A stretch of DNA of 64,000 nucleotides. It comes from JAWKRB01 sp041389885 (GTDB taxonomy: Bacteria; Myxococcota_A; Polyangia; Polyangiales; Ga0077539). The stretch is taken from NCBI GenBank assembly GCA_041389885.1, contig JAWKRB010000020.1:1-64000 (forward strand), read 5' to 3'. The stretch's first letter is position 1. Each line of letters begins with the position of its first letter. The notes under the pieces were generated by a model. That model was given only the letters and a program-made list of their open reading frames with translations. It made no database searches and was not told the DNA's origin. This document shows, piece after piece, positions 8,718 to 19,671 of the stretch. Made by a program: the position numbers and the translations under genes.

Positions 8718-9344
8718 ATGAGCTCGACCCTGCTGTATTTCGCCCCGCGCAGCCGCGCACTCACCGCGCTCTGGCTCCTCGAAGAGCTCGGCGTGCCCTA
8801 CACCCGCGAGGACTTCTCGCTCTCGACAGGGCGCCACAAGCAGCCCGATTTTCTCGCCCTCAACCCCATGGGCAAGGTCCCCCTGGTGGTCGACGACGGC
8901 GTCGCCGTGTCGGAGGTCGGCGCCATCGCGGTCTACCTCGCGGACAAGTACCGCGCGACGCCGCTCTCGCCCGCCCTCGACCACCCCGACCGCGCGGCCT
9001 TTCTTCGCTGGTGCTTCTTCTCGAGCGGGGTCATGGAGCCGGCTTACGGCGAGAAGTTCTTCAAGTGGACCGTGCCCGCGAGCAGCGTCGCGTGGGGGTC
9101 GTTCGACGCGATGCTCGCGACCCTCACCGAGGGCGTCGCCCGCGGTCCGTACCTCCTGGGCGAGACCTTCTCCGCGGCAGACGTGCTCGTGGGCGCCACC
9201 GCCCGCTTCGGCCAGCTCTTCGGCGTGCTGCCCAAGGAGGGCCCCACCGCCGACTACGTCGCGCGGATCTCCGCCCGCCCCGCCCTCGTGCGCGCCCTCG
9301 CGATCGAGGCCGAGGTGCTCGCGCGCCTCACGCCTCCGGCCTGA
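8718..9344 (+). CDS. Glutathione S-transferase family protein
   Basis: A 208-residue cytosolic GST. The N-terminal thioredoxin-fold domain contains NPMGKVPLVV (the cis-Pro loop that contacts glutathione) and the SEVGAIAVYLADKY block typical of GST_N. The helical C-terminal domain has the usual PYLLGETFSAADVLVGA motif, with the N-capping box and hydrophobic staple Asp. Family members conjugate glutathione to electrophiles or act as reductases or isomerases, but the substrate cannot be told. It is transcribed divergently from the interrupted hypothetical gene and is followed by a small membrane protein gene 72 bases on. Confidence 0.93.
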   Translation: MSSTLLYFAPRSRALTALWLLEELGVPYTREDFSLSTGRHKQPDFLALNPMGKVPLVVDDGVAVSEVGAIAVYLADKYRATPLSPALDHPDRAAFLRWCFFSSGVMEPAYGEKFFKWTVPASSVAWGSFDAMLATLTEGVARGPYLLGETFSAADVLVGATARFGQLFGVLPKEGPTADYVARISARPALVRALAIEAEVLARLTPPA

Positions 9345-9416
9345 TCGCCAGCGTTCCCCGCGCCCTCCTCGATTGCCGTGCGGACCGTCGTCCGGCGGTG
9401 CGATGCTCGCGCCACC

Positions 9417-9854
9417 ATGACGTCCTCCCCCTCGTCCGATCCCCCCTCTCCGATCCGCGGCGTCGCGACGCTCCTCATGGCCTGCGGCGCGCTCAAGGTG
9501 CTCGCGGCGATGGGCTACGTGATCTCGGCGATTCGCGCGCCCGAGAGCATGTTTCGCGGATTCGGCGTGGTGGGCGCGGTGGTGATGTCTGCGCCCGTCG
9601 CGCTCTACGGCCTCTTCGACCTCGTGGCCGGGGGCCTCGCGCGGCGAGGCAGCTCCGCGGGGCGGGTGATGGGGGTGTTGTCGTGCGTCGTCGGCGCGCT
9701 GCTCTTCGCGCCGCTCCTCGCCCTCGGCGCGCTCGCGCTCACCGGCGACGCGCGCGGACCGCTGCTGCGCGCGCTGCTCGTCGACCTCGCGCTCCCCGCC
9801 GCGGGCCTGGCGCTCAACGTCGCCATGGCCCGCGCCCTGAGACGCGCCGGCTGA
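9417..9854 (+). CDS. Small integral membrane protein of unknown function
   Basis: A 145-residue protein with four predicted hydrophobic segments, at roughly residues 14-35, 48-70, 83-105 and 118-138, separated by short Arg-containing loops. An N-terminal SSPSSDPPSP linker lies before the first segment. The ATG at 9417 is preferred over an in-frame upstream codon at 9378, which would add an Arg-rich stretch with no hydrophobic character. No family recognised. It ends three bases before the convergent rnr stop. Confidence 0.65.
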   Translation: MTSSPSSDPPSPIRGVATLLMACGALKVLAAMGYVISAIRAPESMFRGFGVVGAVVMSAPVALYGLFDLVAGGLARRGSSAGRVMGVLSCVVGALLFAPLLALGALALTGDARGPLLRALLVDLALPAAGLALNVAMARALRRAG

Positions 9855-9857
9855 CGG

Positions 9858-12153
9858 CTACTTCTTGCGCCCGCGCTTCGCGGGCTTCGCGGGCTTCGCG
9901 GGCTTCGCGGGCTTCGCGGACTTCGCGGGCTTCGCAGACTTCGCAGACTTCGCGGGCCGCTCGGGCTTCACGAAGCGGGAGGGCCGGGCGCGGCCTCGGG
10001 CCAGCGCGTCGCGCTCACGCACCTCGGGCGGCAGCGCGAGGTACACCGTGCGCCGCGGGATCGACACGTCGGCGATCTCGACGGTCACCGCGTCGCCCAG
10101 CGCGTAGCCGAAGCCGCTGCGGCCCAGGGTGATACGCACGCCCAGCTCGTCGAGGGTCCAGGGGTCGACGCCCAGCTCGTCGTGCCGCAGGAGGCCGGTG
10201 AGGAAGGGCGCCTCGATCTCGCAGTAGGGTCCGGCGGCGGTCACGCCCGTCACCACGGACTCGTGCACCTCGCCGAGGTGACGCTTCGCGATCACGCAGC
10301 GGTAGAGGTCCATGGCCTCGCGCTCGATGTCCATGGCCCGGCGCTCGAGCCGCGACGACTCGGCCGCGGCGCGGGCGTTGCGGGCGACGGCGCGGTCGTC
10401 CTTCGCGTCGGGGTCGCGGCGGATCAGGGCCTTCACCGCGCGGTGCACGACGATGTCGGGGTAGCGGCGGATGGGCGAGGTGAAGTGCAGGTACGCCTCG
10501 GACGCGAGGCCGAAGTGACCCGCGTTCTCGGCCGAGTACCGCGCCTGCTGCATCGCCCGCAGGAGGATCATGTGGAGCACCCGCGCCTCGGGCTTGCCCA
10601 CGAGCCTGCGCAGAAACTCCGAGAGCTTCTTGGGGCTGCGCGCGTCTTCGTCTTCGAGCACGTGGCCGTAGGCCCGCGCGACGGTCACGAAGCGCGTGAG
10701 GTGCTCGTCGTCGGGGGCGCCGTGCACGCGGTAGATCGCGGGGATGCCCGAGTCGACCAGCGTGCGCGCCACCACCTCGTTCGCGAGGAGCATCATCTCC
10801 TCGACCACGCCGTAGGCCCTTCGCACCCCCGGGTCCTGCCGGGACTGGTAGATCGACACGGGGGTCACCCCGTCGTCGGCGAAGCGCACGCGCCCCTCGG
10901 GGAGGTCGAAGTCGAGGGCGCCGCGCTTCATGCGCTTCGTGCGCAGCAGCGCCGCGAGCTCAGCCGCGCGCCGCACGCAGGCGCGGGTGGTCTCGGGGAG
11001 CGCCGGGACGTCCCCCTCGGTCCACCCCATGAGCCGCGCGGCCTGGGTGTAGGTGACCTTCGCGAGGGAGCGCATCACGCCCTCGAAGAGCCGCGACGAG
11101 AGCACGTTGCCGCCTGGTCCGAGGGTGACCTCGCAGACCATCACCATGCGGTCGACGCCCTCGCGCAGCGACGCGAGGTCGCTCGAGAGCTCGTAGGGGA
11201 GCATCGGGATCGCCCGCTCGGGGAGGTAGATGCTCGTGCACCGCGCGAGGGCGGCCTCGTCGAGCACGGAGCCCTCGCGCACGAAGTGAGAGACGTCGGC
11301 GATGGCGATGGTCGCGACCCAGGTGCCGTCGTCGCGCTGGGTGACGTGGATCGCGTCGTCGTGGTCGCGCGCGTCGTCGGGGTCGATGGTGAGCAGCGGG
11401 AGCGCGCGGAGGTCGGTGCGCCGCGCGCGCTCCTCCGCGGAGATCTCGTCGGGGAAGCTCCGGGCGTAGATCAGCACCTCCTCGGGGAAGGCCTCTTCGA
11501 CCGCCTCGCGAATGAGCACCTTGCGGATCTCGACGTCGATCGCGCCCACCACCCCGAGCACCTCCGGTGACCTTGCCCCGCGGGGTCTCGTCGCCGTGCG
11601 CGGGCCACGGTGATGTCGACGATCGCACCGCGTCGCCGTCGCGCCCCTCGGTCTCGCCGTCGACCACGATGGGCCCGCGGATGCGCGCGTCGTCAGGCTC
11701 GGCCCAGCGGCTCGACCCCTTCACCCGGAGCGTGCACGGGATCCTCGGCGAGCGCCGGGCGAGGATCTCGAGCACCACGCCGTCGCGGCCGCGCGGCCCC
11801 TCCGAGGCCATCACCGCCACGAGGTCGCCGTGCATCGCGCCGGAGATCGACGTGTGGCCGATGTACGCGTCGGCGCCGCCGTCGGAGGCCGTGACGAAGG
11901 CGAAGCCCTTGGGGTGCTGCGAGAGCCGCCCCTCGATGCGCACGCTGTCCTCGCGCTTGCGGCGGAAGCGCGCGCCGGGGAGCTGCGCCAGGAGCCCGCG
12001 CTCGGCGAGCAGCTCGAGGGCCTCGGTGAGCCGGTGCCGCTCGGTCATGGGCATGGAGAGCGCCTGCGCGACCTCGGCGACGTGCATCGGGCGCGAGGCG
12101 CCCTTCGAGAAGACGGCGAGCAGGGTCGCGTCTTCGAGGTTGGAGCGTTTCAT
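9858..12153 (-). CDS. rnr: Ribonuclease R (RNB-family 3'-5' exoribonuclease), frameshifted in this sequence
   Basis: RNase R degrades structured RNA 3' to 5' in the cytoplasm. The start is the ATG at 12153 (MKRSNLEDATLLAVF), opening a winged-helix region followed by cold-shock domains (RIEGRLSQHPKGFAFV). The RNB catalytic block is LTIDPDDARDHDDAIHV, with the metal-binding aspartates present. An S1 domain (VHESVVTGVTAAGPYCEIE) lies near the C-terminus, followed by a basic Lys/Ala/Pro tail. The reading frame is broken between about 11570 and 11615: DGDAV, IVDITVA, GDETPRGKVT and EVLGVVGAIDVE lie in different frames, needing about three one-base corrections. Every catalytic segment is otherwise intact, so I read this as sequence error rather than a dead gene. 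It lies 83 bases after the beta-propeller gene on the same strand. Confidence 0.88.
9876..9956. repeat. Nine tandem 9-bp units inside the rnr 3' end
   Basis: Nine consecutive copies of CTTCGCGGG (variants end GGA or AGA) encode, on the minus strand, a series of Ala-Lys-Pro/Ser tripeptides in the RNase R tail. Units are near-identical and in phase with codons, so copy number can change without breaking the gene. Confidence 0.9.
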
Positions 12154-12236
12154 GGGAGAGGGTCTCAGCGGGGGCGATCGAGTGGGCGGGGGGGAGAGTC
12201 GGCGCGCAGGGTCGCCCGCCTCACCCCCGCCGTCAA

Positions 12237-13403
12237 TCACCGCGCGGGGCGCGCCCCCAGCGCGTAGAGCGCGCCGTCGTCGCACCCGACCACGAGCACG
12301 CCGTCGGCGAGGAGCGTGGGCGAGCTGTCGACGTCGGCGCCCAGCGACACGCGCCAGCGCTCGGCGCCGTCGACGCCCACCGCGTGCACCGCGTCGTCTT
12401 CGCCGCCGACGTAGGCCACGTCGTCGCGGTCGACACGCGCTGCCGCGCACGGGTACCGTGGCGAGCTTGAAGACCCGCGTCCCGTCGTCGGCGCACGCCG
12501 TAGATCCGCCTCTTCGGCGCCGAAGACACGATCACCCCGTCGCGTCGCAGCGCGGGCGTGCTCCGGGCGCCGGCGCCGCGCTCGGCGCCGTCGGTGGCGT
12601 GGTCCCAGCGGGGGGTGCCGTCGGGGGCGAAGGCGCGGAGGTGCCCCGCGCCGGTCGCGACCACCACGGCGCCGTCGTCCGGCACCAGCGCGCCGCCGTA
12701 GATCGGCGCCCGGCCTCGACGCCGCACGAGGGGCGCCGTCGCGCCGCGCGACCCAGGTGATCCCGCCGTTGAGGTCGGTGCACACCACCGCGTCTCCCGC
12801 GACCGCGGGCGCGCCGAAGGCGTGGCCCCCGAGCTCGCGCCGCCAGCGCACCTCGCCCGACGCGCTCGCGGCGACCAGGGCGTCGCTCGCGAGGTACAGC
12901 GTGCCGTCGTCGCCCACCGCGGGCGGCGCGTCGGCGTCCTGCGCGGTGGGGATCGTCCACGTCGTCGCGCCGCGCTCATCGAGGGCGATGAAGGCCCGCG
13001 CGTCGTGGCCGAAGACCACGAGCGGGCCCACCGCCGCGGGGGAGGAGAAGATCCGCGTGGGCAGGCGCACCGCCGCGCGGGTGACCCCGTCGGCGTCGAC
13101 CATCAGCATCGCGCCGTCGAGGGAGCCCACCGCCGCGCGCCCCCGCGCGTCGACCACGGGGGAGGCGAAGATCCTCCGCGTCGTGCGCGCCCGCCAGAGG
13201 ATCGACGGCGCCTCGCGGGGGCCCCGCAGCGCGCTGCGCCCGGTGTGCCTCGCGTCGCCGCCGAACATCGCCCGGCGGGGCGGCGCCGGCGCGCGGGGCG
13301 CGGGCGCGGGCTGCGCGCTCGCCGTAGGAACGCGCAAGCCCCTGTCTCGCAACGAGATCGACGCGATGAAGGCGAGCCCCAGGGCGGCGCTGCGGCGGTT
13401 CAT
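12237..13403 (-). CDS. PQQ-type beta-propeller repeat protein, exported, frameshifted in this sequence
   Basis: About 390 residues. The N-terminus (MNRRSAALGLAFIASIS... to PTASA) looks like a signal peptide. It is followed by repeated blades such as ASPVVDARGRAAVGSLDG, PAVGDDGTLYLASDALVA, GGALVPDDGAVVVATGAG, YVGGEDDAVHAVGVDGAERW and LLADGVLVVGCDDGALYALG, the hallmark of PQQ_2/WD-like outer-membrane-assembly (BamB-like) propellers. The frame changes near 12725, 12495 and 12440, and joining the three frames gives continuous blades, so single-base indels are likely. Its start lies 21 bases after the giant TPR gene on the same strand, placing it at the end of that operon. A BamB-like scaffold or sensor role in the envelope is inference. 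Confidence 0.75.
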   Translation of the reverse strand: MNRRSAALGLAFIASISLRDRGLRVPTASAQPAPAPRAPAPPRRAMFGGDARHTGRSALRGPREAPSILWRARTTRRIFASPVVDARGRAAVGSLDGAMLMVDADGVTRAAVRLPTRIFSSPAAVGPLVVFGHDARAFIALDERGATTWTIPTAQDADAPPAVGDDGTLYLASDALVAASASGEVRWRRELGGHAFGAPAVAGDAVVCTDLNGGITWVARRDGAPRAASRPGADLRRRAGAGRRRRGGRDRRGAPPRLRPRRHPPLGPRHRRRRARRRRPEHARAATRRGDRVFGAEEADLRRAPTTGRGSSSSPRYPCAAARVDRDDVAYVGGEDDAVHAVGVDGAERWRVSLGADVDSSPTLLADGVLVVGCDDGALYALGARPAR

Positions 13404-13424
13404 GCGAGGGAGAGGCGCCAGGGC

Positions 13425-16400
13425 TCAGCCCGCCTCGCCGCGCTCGGCGACCCGGCGAGCCTCGGCGAAGCGGTCTGAGGTGGAGACCCGGAGCAGCCGT
13501 CCGAGGGCGCTGGTGGAGGTGAGCCTCGCGGGCGCTGCGCCGTCGTCGGGGGCGAGGAGCGAGACCGCGGCGGACATGTCGTCGGTGGCGAGGAGCGCGA
13601 GGCGGTTGCCGAGCTCCCAGGTGCCCGCGAGCAGCGCGCTCGCGTCGATGGGGCCGCGCTCGATGACCTGAAACGCGACGGGGGAGAGCTCGGCGTGACG
13701 CGCGCGGGGAAAGACCCGGGTCATCGCGCGCGCGTGCTCGTCGAGGGCGGGGAGGTCGACGTTGGGCGGGCGGTGCATGGGCTCGAACTGCCGGAGCAGC
13801 GCGGCCACGTGCAGCGCGAGGTCCCGCGGGGGCACGCGGGCGACGAGGCCGAGGCCCAGCGCGTCGATCAGCATCGCCCGCGCGACGGCGAAGCGCAGCC
13901 CGAGGCTCGGACTCACCGTCGCGGGAACGAGCAGCGCGTGGGAGCCGCCGCCGACGGGGCGCACGGTCTCGGCGACCTCGCCGGTGATGAAGAGCTCGAC
14001 GCCCGACACGCCGAGGAGCTTCGACCACTCGTCGACGAGCCCGCGCACGGGGTGGGGGCGCGCGCCGAGGGCCTCGGCGCCCTCGGCGGAGGGGTCGAAG
14101 GGCGCGGAGGCCGCGAGGAGGTCCTGCGCTTGCGAGAGCAGCGAGCGGAGGTTGGAGGGCACCGAGGGCGGCGCGAGCAGCTCCACCGCCGCGGGGGTCA
14201 TCGCGCGCGCGCCGAGGGGGTGCTCCGGCGTGAGCGACCCGTAGGAGTCGATGAGGTCCGAGCGCGCGCCGAGGCTCAGCGCCACGGAGGCGATGGAGCG
14301 CGCGCCGCCGTCGTCCCGCCGGAGTCGCCGCACCTCGATGAGCATGTCGTACGCGGGCGACTCCCTCGGCGCGAGGTCGACGCCCCGGCGCGCCTCGGCC
14401 CCGGCGCGCTCGAGGAGCACCTTGCGGGCCTCGCTCGACGCGCTGCGCTCGAGGAAGTCGGCGTAGCGCCGGAGCACCTCGACGTCCATCGGCGCCTCGC
14501 GGCGCGCGCCCTCGAAGGCCAGCTCGGCGCGCCCGGCGTCGGACATCGCGCGCTCGGCGAGCTCGGCGACGCGGAGCAGCCGCGCGATGCGCTCAGGGCC
14601 AGGCATGGTGCGCGCGGTGAGGGCCTGGAGCACCTCGAACTCCTTGGCCTCGTCGCCCTCGCGCTCATAGAGGCTGACCAGGCGCTCGTGCGCGCGCACC
14701 TCGTCGGGCGCGACCTGGATCGCCCGTCGGTACGCCGCCTCGGCGCGCTTCGCGTCGGGGAGCCTGAGGTCGTAGATCTCCCCCAGGCGAAAGAGCATCT
14801 CGCCGCGCTCGGGGGGGTCTTGCGAGAGCTTCGCGAGGCGGATGCTCGCGTCGGCGGCGGCGGCCCAGTCCTCGTCCTCCCACGTGAGCTGCGCGAGGGT
14901 GCGCAGGGCCTCGATGCGCGAGGGGTCGAGCTCGACCACGCGTCGGAGCTCGTTGCGCGCGCGCTCGCGGTCTCCGAGGGAGAGCGAGAGCTCGGCGGCG
15001 CGGAGGTGCAGCGTGAGGGCGTCTCCGCGCTCGCCGCTCGGGGGCGCGTCGGCGCGCATCGCCACGAGCTCGATCTCGGCGCGGGCGTCGCCCTGCTCGC
15101 GGGCCAGCTCGCTCGCGAGGGACCACGCGGCGACGTTCGCCGGGTCTCGCGCGAGGGCCTCCTGCGCGAGGGCGAGGGCGCGGGGCGCGTCGCTCCCGCG
15201 CAGGTGCGCCGCCGCGCGGCAGAGGAACACCGCGCCGTGCGTGGGGTCTTGAGCCTCCGGCCCAGGCTCTCGCAGGCCTCCGCGGCGGCGCGGAGATCCC
15301 TGGCCTCGGCGCTCGAGCGCGGCGTCGCTGGAGCGCCACCACGTGTCCCGGGTCGACCGCCAGCGCGTGCTCGAAGCACTCCCGCGCGCGGTCGCGCAGC
15401 CCCGCGGCGAGAAAGCCCTCGCCCGCGCGCACGAACGCCGTCGCGCGCTCCTGCTCGTTGCCCGCGAACTGCGCGCCCCGGAGCTGCGCCTCGGCGAAGA
15501 GCGCCGGGTCAGCGGAGCGCCGGGCCTCGGCGTCGAGCGCCACCGCGAGGCGGCGGTCGGCGAGGCCCCGCGCGAACACCCCGCGGAGGATGGGGCCCGC
15601 CGCGGCGAGGTCGGCGTCGCCGAGGTTCGCCGCGACCCGCGCCGCGACGTGGGCGTAGGCCAGGGCGTCTTCGGGGTCGCTCAGGTGCTCGACCATGCGC
15701 AGGTAGATCTCCTGGAGCTCCTCGCTTCGGCCCTGCTCGATGAGGTAGCGCTCCAGCGTGCGCTGCGACGCCACGTGCCCCGGCGCGACCTCGAGGATCG
15801 CCTGGAACGACAGCACCGACGACGCGATGTCCCCGCGGTACGAGCGGTCGAGCTCCGCGAGGCGCTCGTAGGCGGCGACCCGCTCCTCGTCCTCGCGGGC
15901 GGCGCGGAGCTGGTCGAAGGCGCGCTCGGCGACCTCGGCGAACATCCCCGCCTTGAGCCAGAGGCGCTCCTCGGCGATCACCAGGCTGGGGTCTTCGAGG
16001 TTCAGCGTGCGCGCCCGCGCGACGGCCTGGGAGGCCTCGGCGTAGCGCCCCGCCTGCTCGAGCACCGCCGCGAGCAGCAGGCCCTCGGCGATCGCCGCCG
16101 GAGCCCCCTGCGCGCCCTCGGCGTGGGCGCTGTCGATCTGCGTGCGCAGCACGGCGGCCACGCGCTCCGCGGGCTGCGCGGGCGAGCGCAGGACCAGGGT
16201 GCCGAGCGCCGCGTCCTTGGGGCAGCGCATCCACGCGCGCCACACGGCCTCGGTCGCGCTGTCGGGGTCGACCGCCGCGCGACGGAGCGCCGAGCGCACC
16301 GCGGCGGTGTGGTGCGCGCGGTCGTCGCCCGCGGCGGAGGCCTGGTCCAGGAGCTCGGCGCCGAGCTCCGGGTCGAGCTCTCCGCGGAGCGCGAAGAGCG

Positions 16401-19400
16401 CCGCGAGCTCGGCCACGGCGAGGTCTCCCGGCAGGGCCTCGGCGGCCTCGGCGATGCCCTCGGCGCTGTCGACCACGCCGTAGGCGGCGCCGAGCGCGGA
16501 GGCGACGAGGCGGCTCGCGGCGGCGCGGCGCGCGTCCTGCGACCGCCGCGCCTCGACCCGGAGCATCTCGACCACCTGCGCGGGGTCTCCCGTGAGCGAC
16601 GCGACCGACCGCGCGGCGAAGGACGCGGCCGCGGGCTGCGCGCCCTTGAGCGCGACCTCGGTGAGCGCGCCGAGGGCCTCCTCGACCCGCCCCTCGCCGC
16701 CCCGGCGCATGCGCTCGGCGGACTCGATCACCGCGTAGGGGTCGTCGGCGCGGCTCGAGAGCCGCGGCTCGCCCGCGGCGGCCGAGAGCAACGCCGCCAG
16801 GGGGCCGTCCTGGCCCAGGGCGGCGCGCTCGGCCTCGCCCGCCGCGTCGGCGCCCGCGAGCAGCGCGCTCACCACCGCGCCCGACCCTCCGAGCACGCCC
16901 GCGCTGCACCGCGCGACCTCGGCCGCGTCGCGCCGGGCGACGGCGTTGCGCAGGGCGTAGAACCACCCCGTCTCGGAGTCTTCGAGGGAGCCTTCGCGCC
17001 GACGCCATCCAGGGAGGGACTCGCCGTCGGCCGCGGCGACGGCCGCGGCGATCTGCGGAGCCGAGTCGACCCCGGCCTCGTCTTGCGCGCGCGCCATGAG
17101 CCACGCAGAGACGCCGTGGTCCTCGAGGACGGTGGTGGGCACGGGCTGCCCCACGACGGCGCGGACGGCGGCGCTGAGCGCCTCGGCGGCCACGGCCAGG
17201 TCTCCGCCGCTCCCGGCGCGGGAGAGCCCCGCGAGGGCCTCCGCGGCGACCTCGGGGCGCACGTGGCCGAAGGCGATGCGGGCCATGGCGATCCACGCGC
17301 CGGCGTCGGAGGGGTCGCGCCGCACGGCGTCGCGAATCGCCTCGAGGGCGTCGTCGTTCCCCCGAGCCTCGACGAGCCTCGCGCGCGCCACCGAGAGGCT
17401 CGCGGCCAGCTCGCCGCCCGTGTGATCGGACCACCGCGCGAGGGCCGCCGCGAGGGCGTCGGGGTCGCGCCGCTGGGCCCCCGCGAAGAGCGCCGCGAGG
17501 GCTCCCGCGACGCCCTCGTCGCGCGCGAGCTCGTCCCAGTGCGCCGCGGCCTCGCCGGGCTTCACCCGCGCCGCGAGCTCCGCCGCGAGGCGCTTCAGCG
17601 CGGCCCGCTCGATGGGGGCCATGGGCGCCTGGAGCTCCTCCAGCACGCGCTGGTACGCGTCGGCGTCGCGCCCCTCGGCGATGTCGAGGCGACGCAGCAT
17701 CCTCGTCGCCGTGACGACCTCGGGGGCGAGGGCGTAGGCGCGCTCCGCGAAGTTTCGCGCGCGGGCGGGGTCGGCGAAGACCCCGTCGACGGTCTCGGCG
17801 ACGAGCGTGAGCCCCTCCGCCGCGCGGAGGTACGAGTCGTCCTGCCCCGCCTCGTCGGCGAGGAGGTCAGCCCGGGCCTGCGCCTCCTCCCTGGGCGCGA
17901 GGGCGTACAAGGCGTCGCTGGCCTGCTGCTCGCGCTTGCGGCTGGTGACGGTCGCCGCGAGCATCGCGCCGCGGTCGGCGGGCACCTCGGCCTCGAGGAG
18001 CACCTCCTCCTCTTCGCCGTCGATGAGCAGCATCTCCTCGTCGTCTTCGTCCTCGACCTCGAGGGTCGGCGTGGCGACCTCGTCGGCGACGGGCTCGGCG
18101 AGGGCCTCATAGAAGCCCACGAAGTCATCGACCTCGGGCTCCGCCCGGCTCGGCGCCGGCGCCGGGGCAACCGCGGGCACCGCCGACGCCGCGTCGGGCT
18201 CGTCGGTGAGCTCGAGGTCGCGAAACATGGCGTCGAGCTCGTCGTCGGCGAGGGCGAGGTCGGCGAAGCCCGCCTCCGGGGGGAGCGCCGCGCCGAGGTC
18301 GACCTGGGGGATGTCGGCGAAGAGCTCGGCCTCGAGCGCCTGAATGGTGGTGGGCGCCTCGATCGCCTCGTCGCTGGGCCGGTCTTCGGGCGCTTCAGGG
18401 GCGACCGAGTCGAGCTCCTCCATCTCGAGGTCGAGCGCGAAGTCGTCGGCCGACACCTCCACGGTCAGGCCCTCGGGCGCCTCGGGGAGCGCAGGCGACG
18501 CGGGCTCCGCCTCCGGCGGCGCCGACGCGAGGGGCGCGGGGCGGGCCGACTCCGGCGCGACGGCCTCGACCGCGAGGGGCGGGGACGGGGCCGACGGCGC
18601 CGCGGGCGGCTCCGACGCGTCGGGCGCGACCTCGACCTCGATCTCTTCAGAGAGCTCGAAATCAAGGGCGGCAGGCGACGGCCCCTCCACGGCCAGGGGC
18701 GCGAGGGGCCCCGGCTCCTCGGGGAGCTCTTCGACGAGGTTTCCCTCTTCGAAATCGAGGGCGGCGTCGATCTCAATCTCCATGGGCGCCTCGGAGGGCG
18801 CAGGGGCGGGCGCCTCGGAGCGCGCTGGGGGCGCGAGGAGCTCCGACGCGTCGCGCAGCTCGGTCACCTCGGGCAGCTCCGGCGTCGCGAGGCTCGCGGC
18901 GTCGACGAGCTGGGTGGAGGCGTCGTCGAGGTCAACCTCCGCCGAGCCGAGGTCGCCCTCGGGGAGGTCGGCGAAGAAATCCGCGACCGAGGGCGTCGGG
19001 GACGCGGGGGGCGAGGAGCCCGCGGGGGGCGCCGCGGACCCTCGCGCGGGAGGAGGCTCCGAGAAGCTCGGCAGGGCCGCGGGCGCGAGGGCCGCGGGCT
19101 CGAGGACCGGGTGCTCGTCGCCGCTCGGGGCCATGCTTGAGAGCGCCAGCGGTTCGATGGAATCGACGAGCTCGGCCTCGTCGGCCAGGAGGTCGAGGTC
19201 GTCGATCTCTTCGGTGGGCGGCTCGGACGCGGCGGGGGGCGCCGCGACCGGAGGCGGACGCGGCGGCGCGGGCTGCCGCGGCAGCGTCGGCGGACGGGGC
19301 ACGGGCAGCGGCGGGCGGGCCACGCCGGCGGCGGGCGTGGGCAGGCGAGGCGGCAGCGGTGGCGCCGGAGGCCGCGCCGCGCCTGGACCCGCGGCGCGCG

Positions 19401-19620
19401 GCACGACCCCGCGGGCGCGGGGCACGCCCACCGCGGGGGTCAGCGCCGCGCGGGGCACGCCCACCGCCGGCGTGAGCGGGCGAGCGCTGCCCGGCGCGCG
19501 AGGGGCGAGCGGCGCGCGGGGGGGCGCGGAGGGGCGCGGAGGGGCGTCACCCGACACGTCGTGGGTCTGCGCCAGCTTCTCTGCCTCGAGCTCCTCGTCG
19601 GTCTTCGTACGGTCCGTCAC
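13425..19620 (-). CDS. Giant TPR protein with acidic Pro-rich N-terminus (second of a tandem pair)
   Basis: About 2,065 residues from the ATG at 19620 (MTDRTKTDEELEAEK). Residues 1-180 are Pro/Ala-rich, including LTPAVGVPRA repeated in tandem. Residues about 180-580 are strongly acidic with recurring short 'FADLP/ADIP..DLG' units. The rest is helical repeat (many A-x-A-L-DP TPR units) ending in a globular C-terminal domain (LVDEWSKLLGVSGVELFITGE and on). Around 15330 and 15250 the frame shifts twice, with the sequences VVALQ, ARDLRAAAEACESLG and AVFLCRAAAHLRG in successive frames, so two one-base indels are probable. No signal peptide is seen, so a cytoplasmic scaffold is likely. It follows its paralogous neighbour by 51 bases. 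The C-terminal domain is recognisably shared with that neighbour. Confidence 0.75.
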
Positions 19621-19671
19621 GTTCGACCCATCTCTTCCATGCGCGCGGCGCCGGCCGCGAAGCCCTCGGCG

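Noticed and set aside
9876..9956. CRISPR-like or non-coding tandem array
   Set aside because: The units are 9 bp, contiguous without spacers and in phase with the RNase R reading frame.
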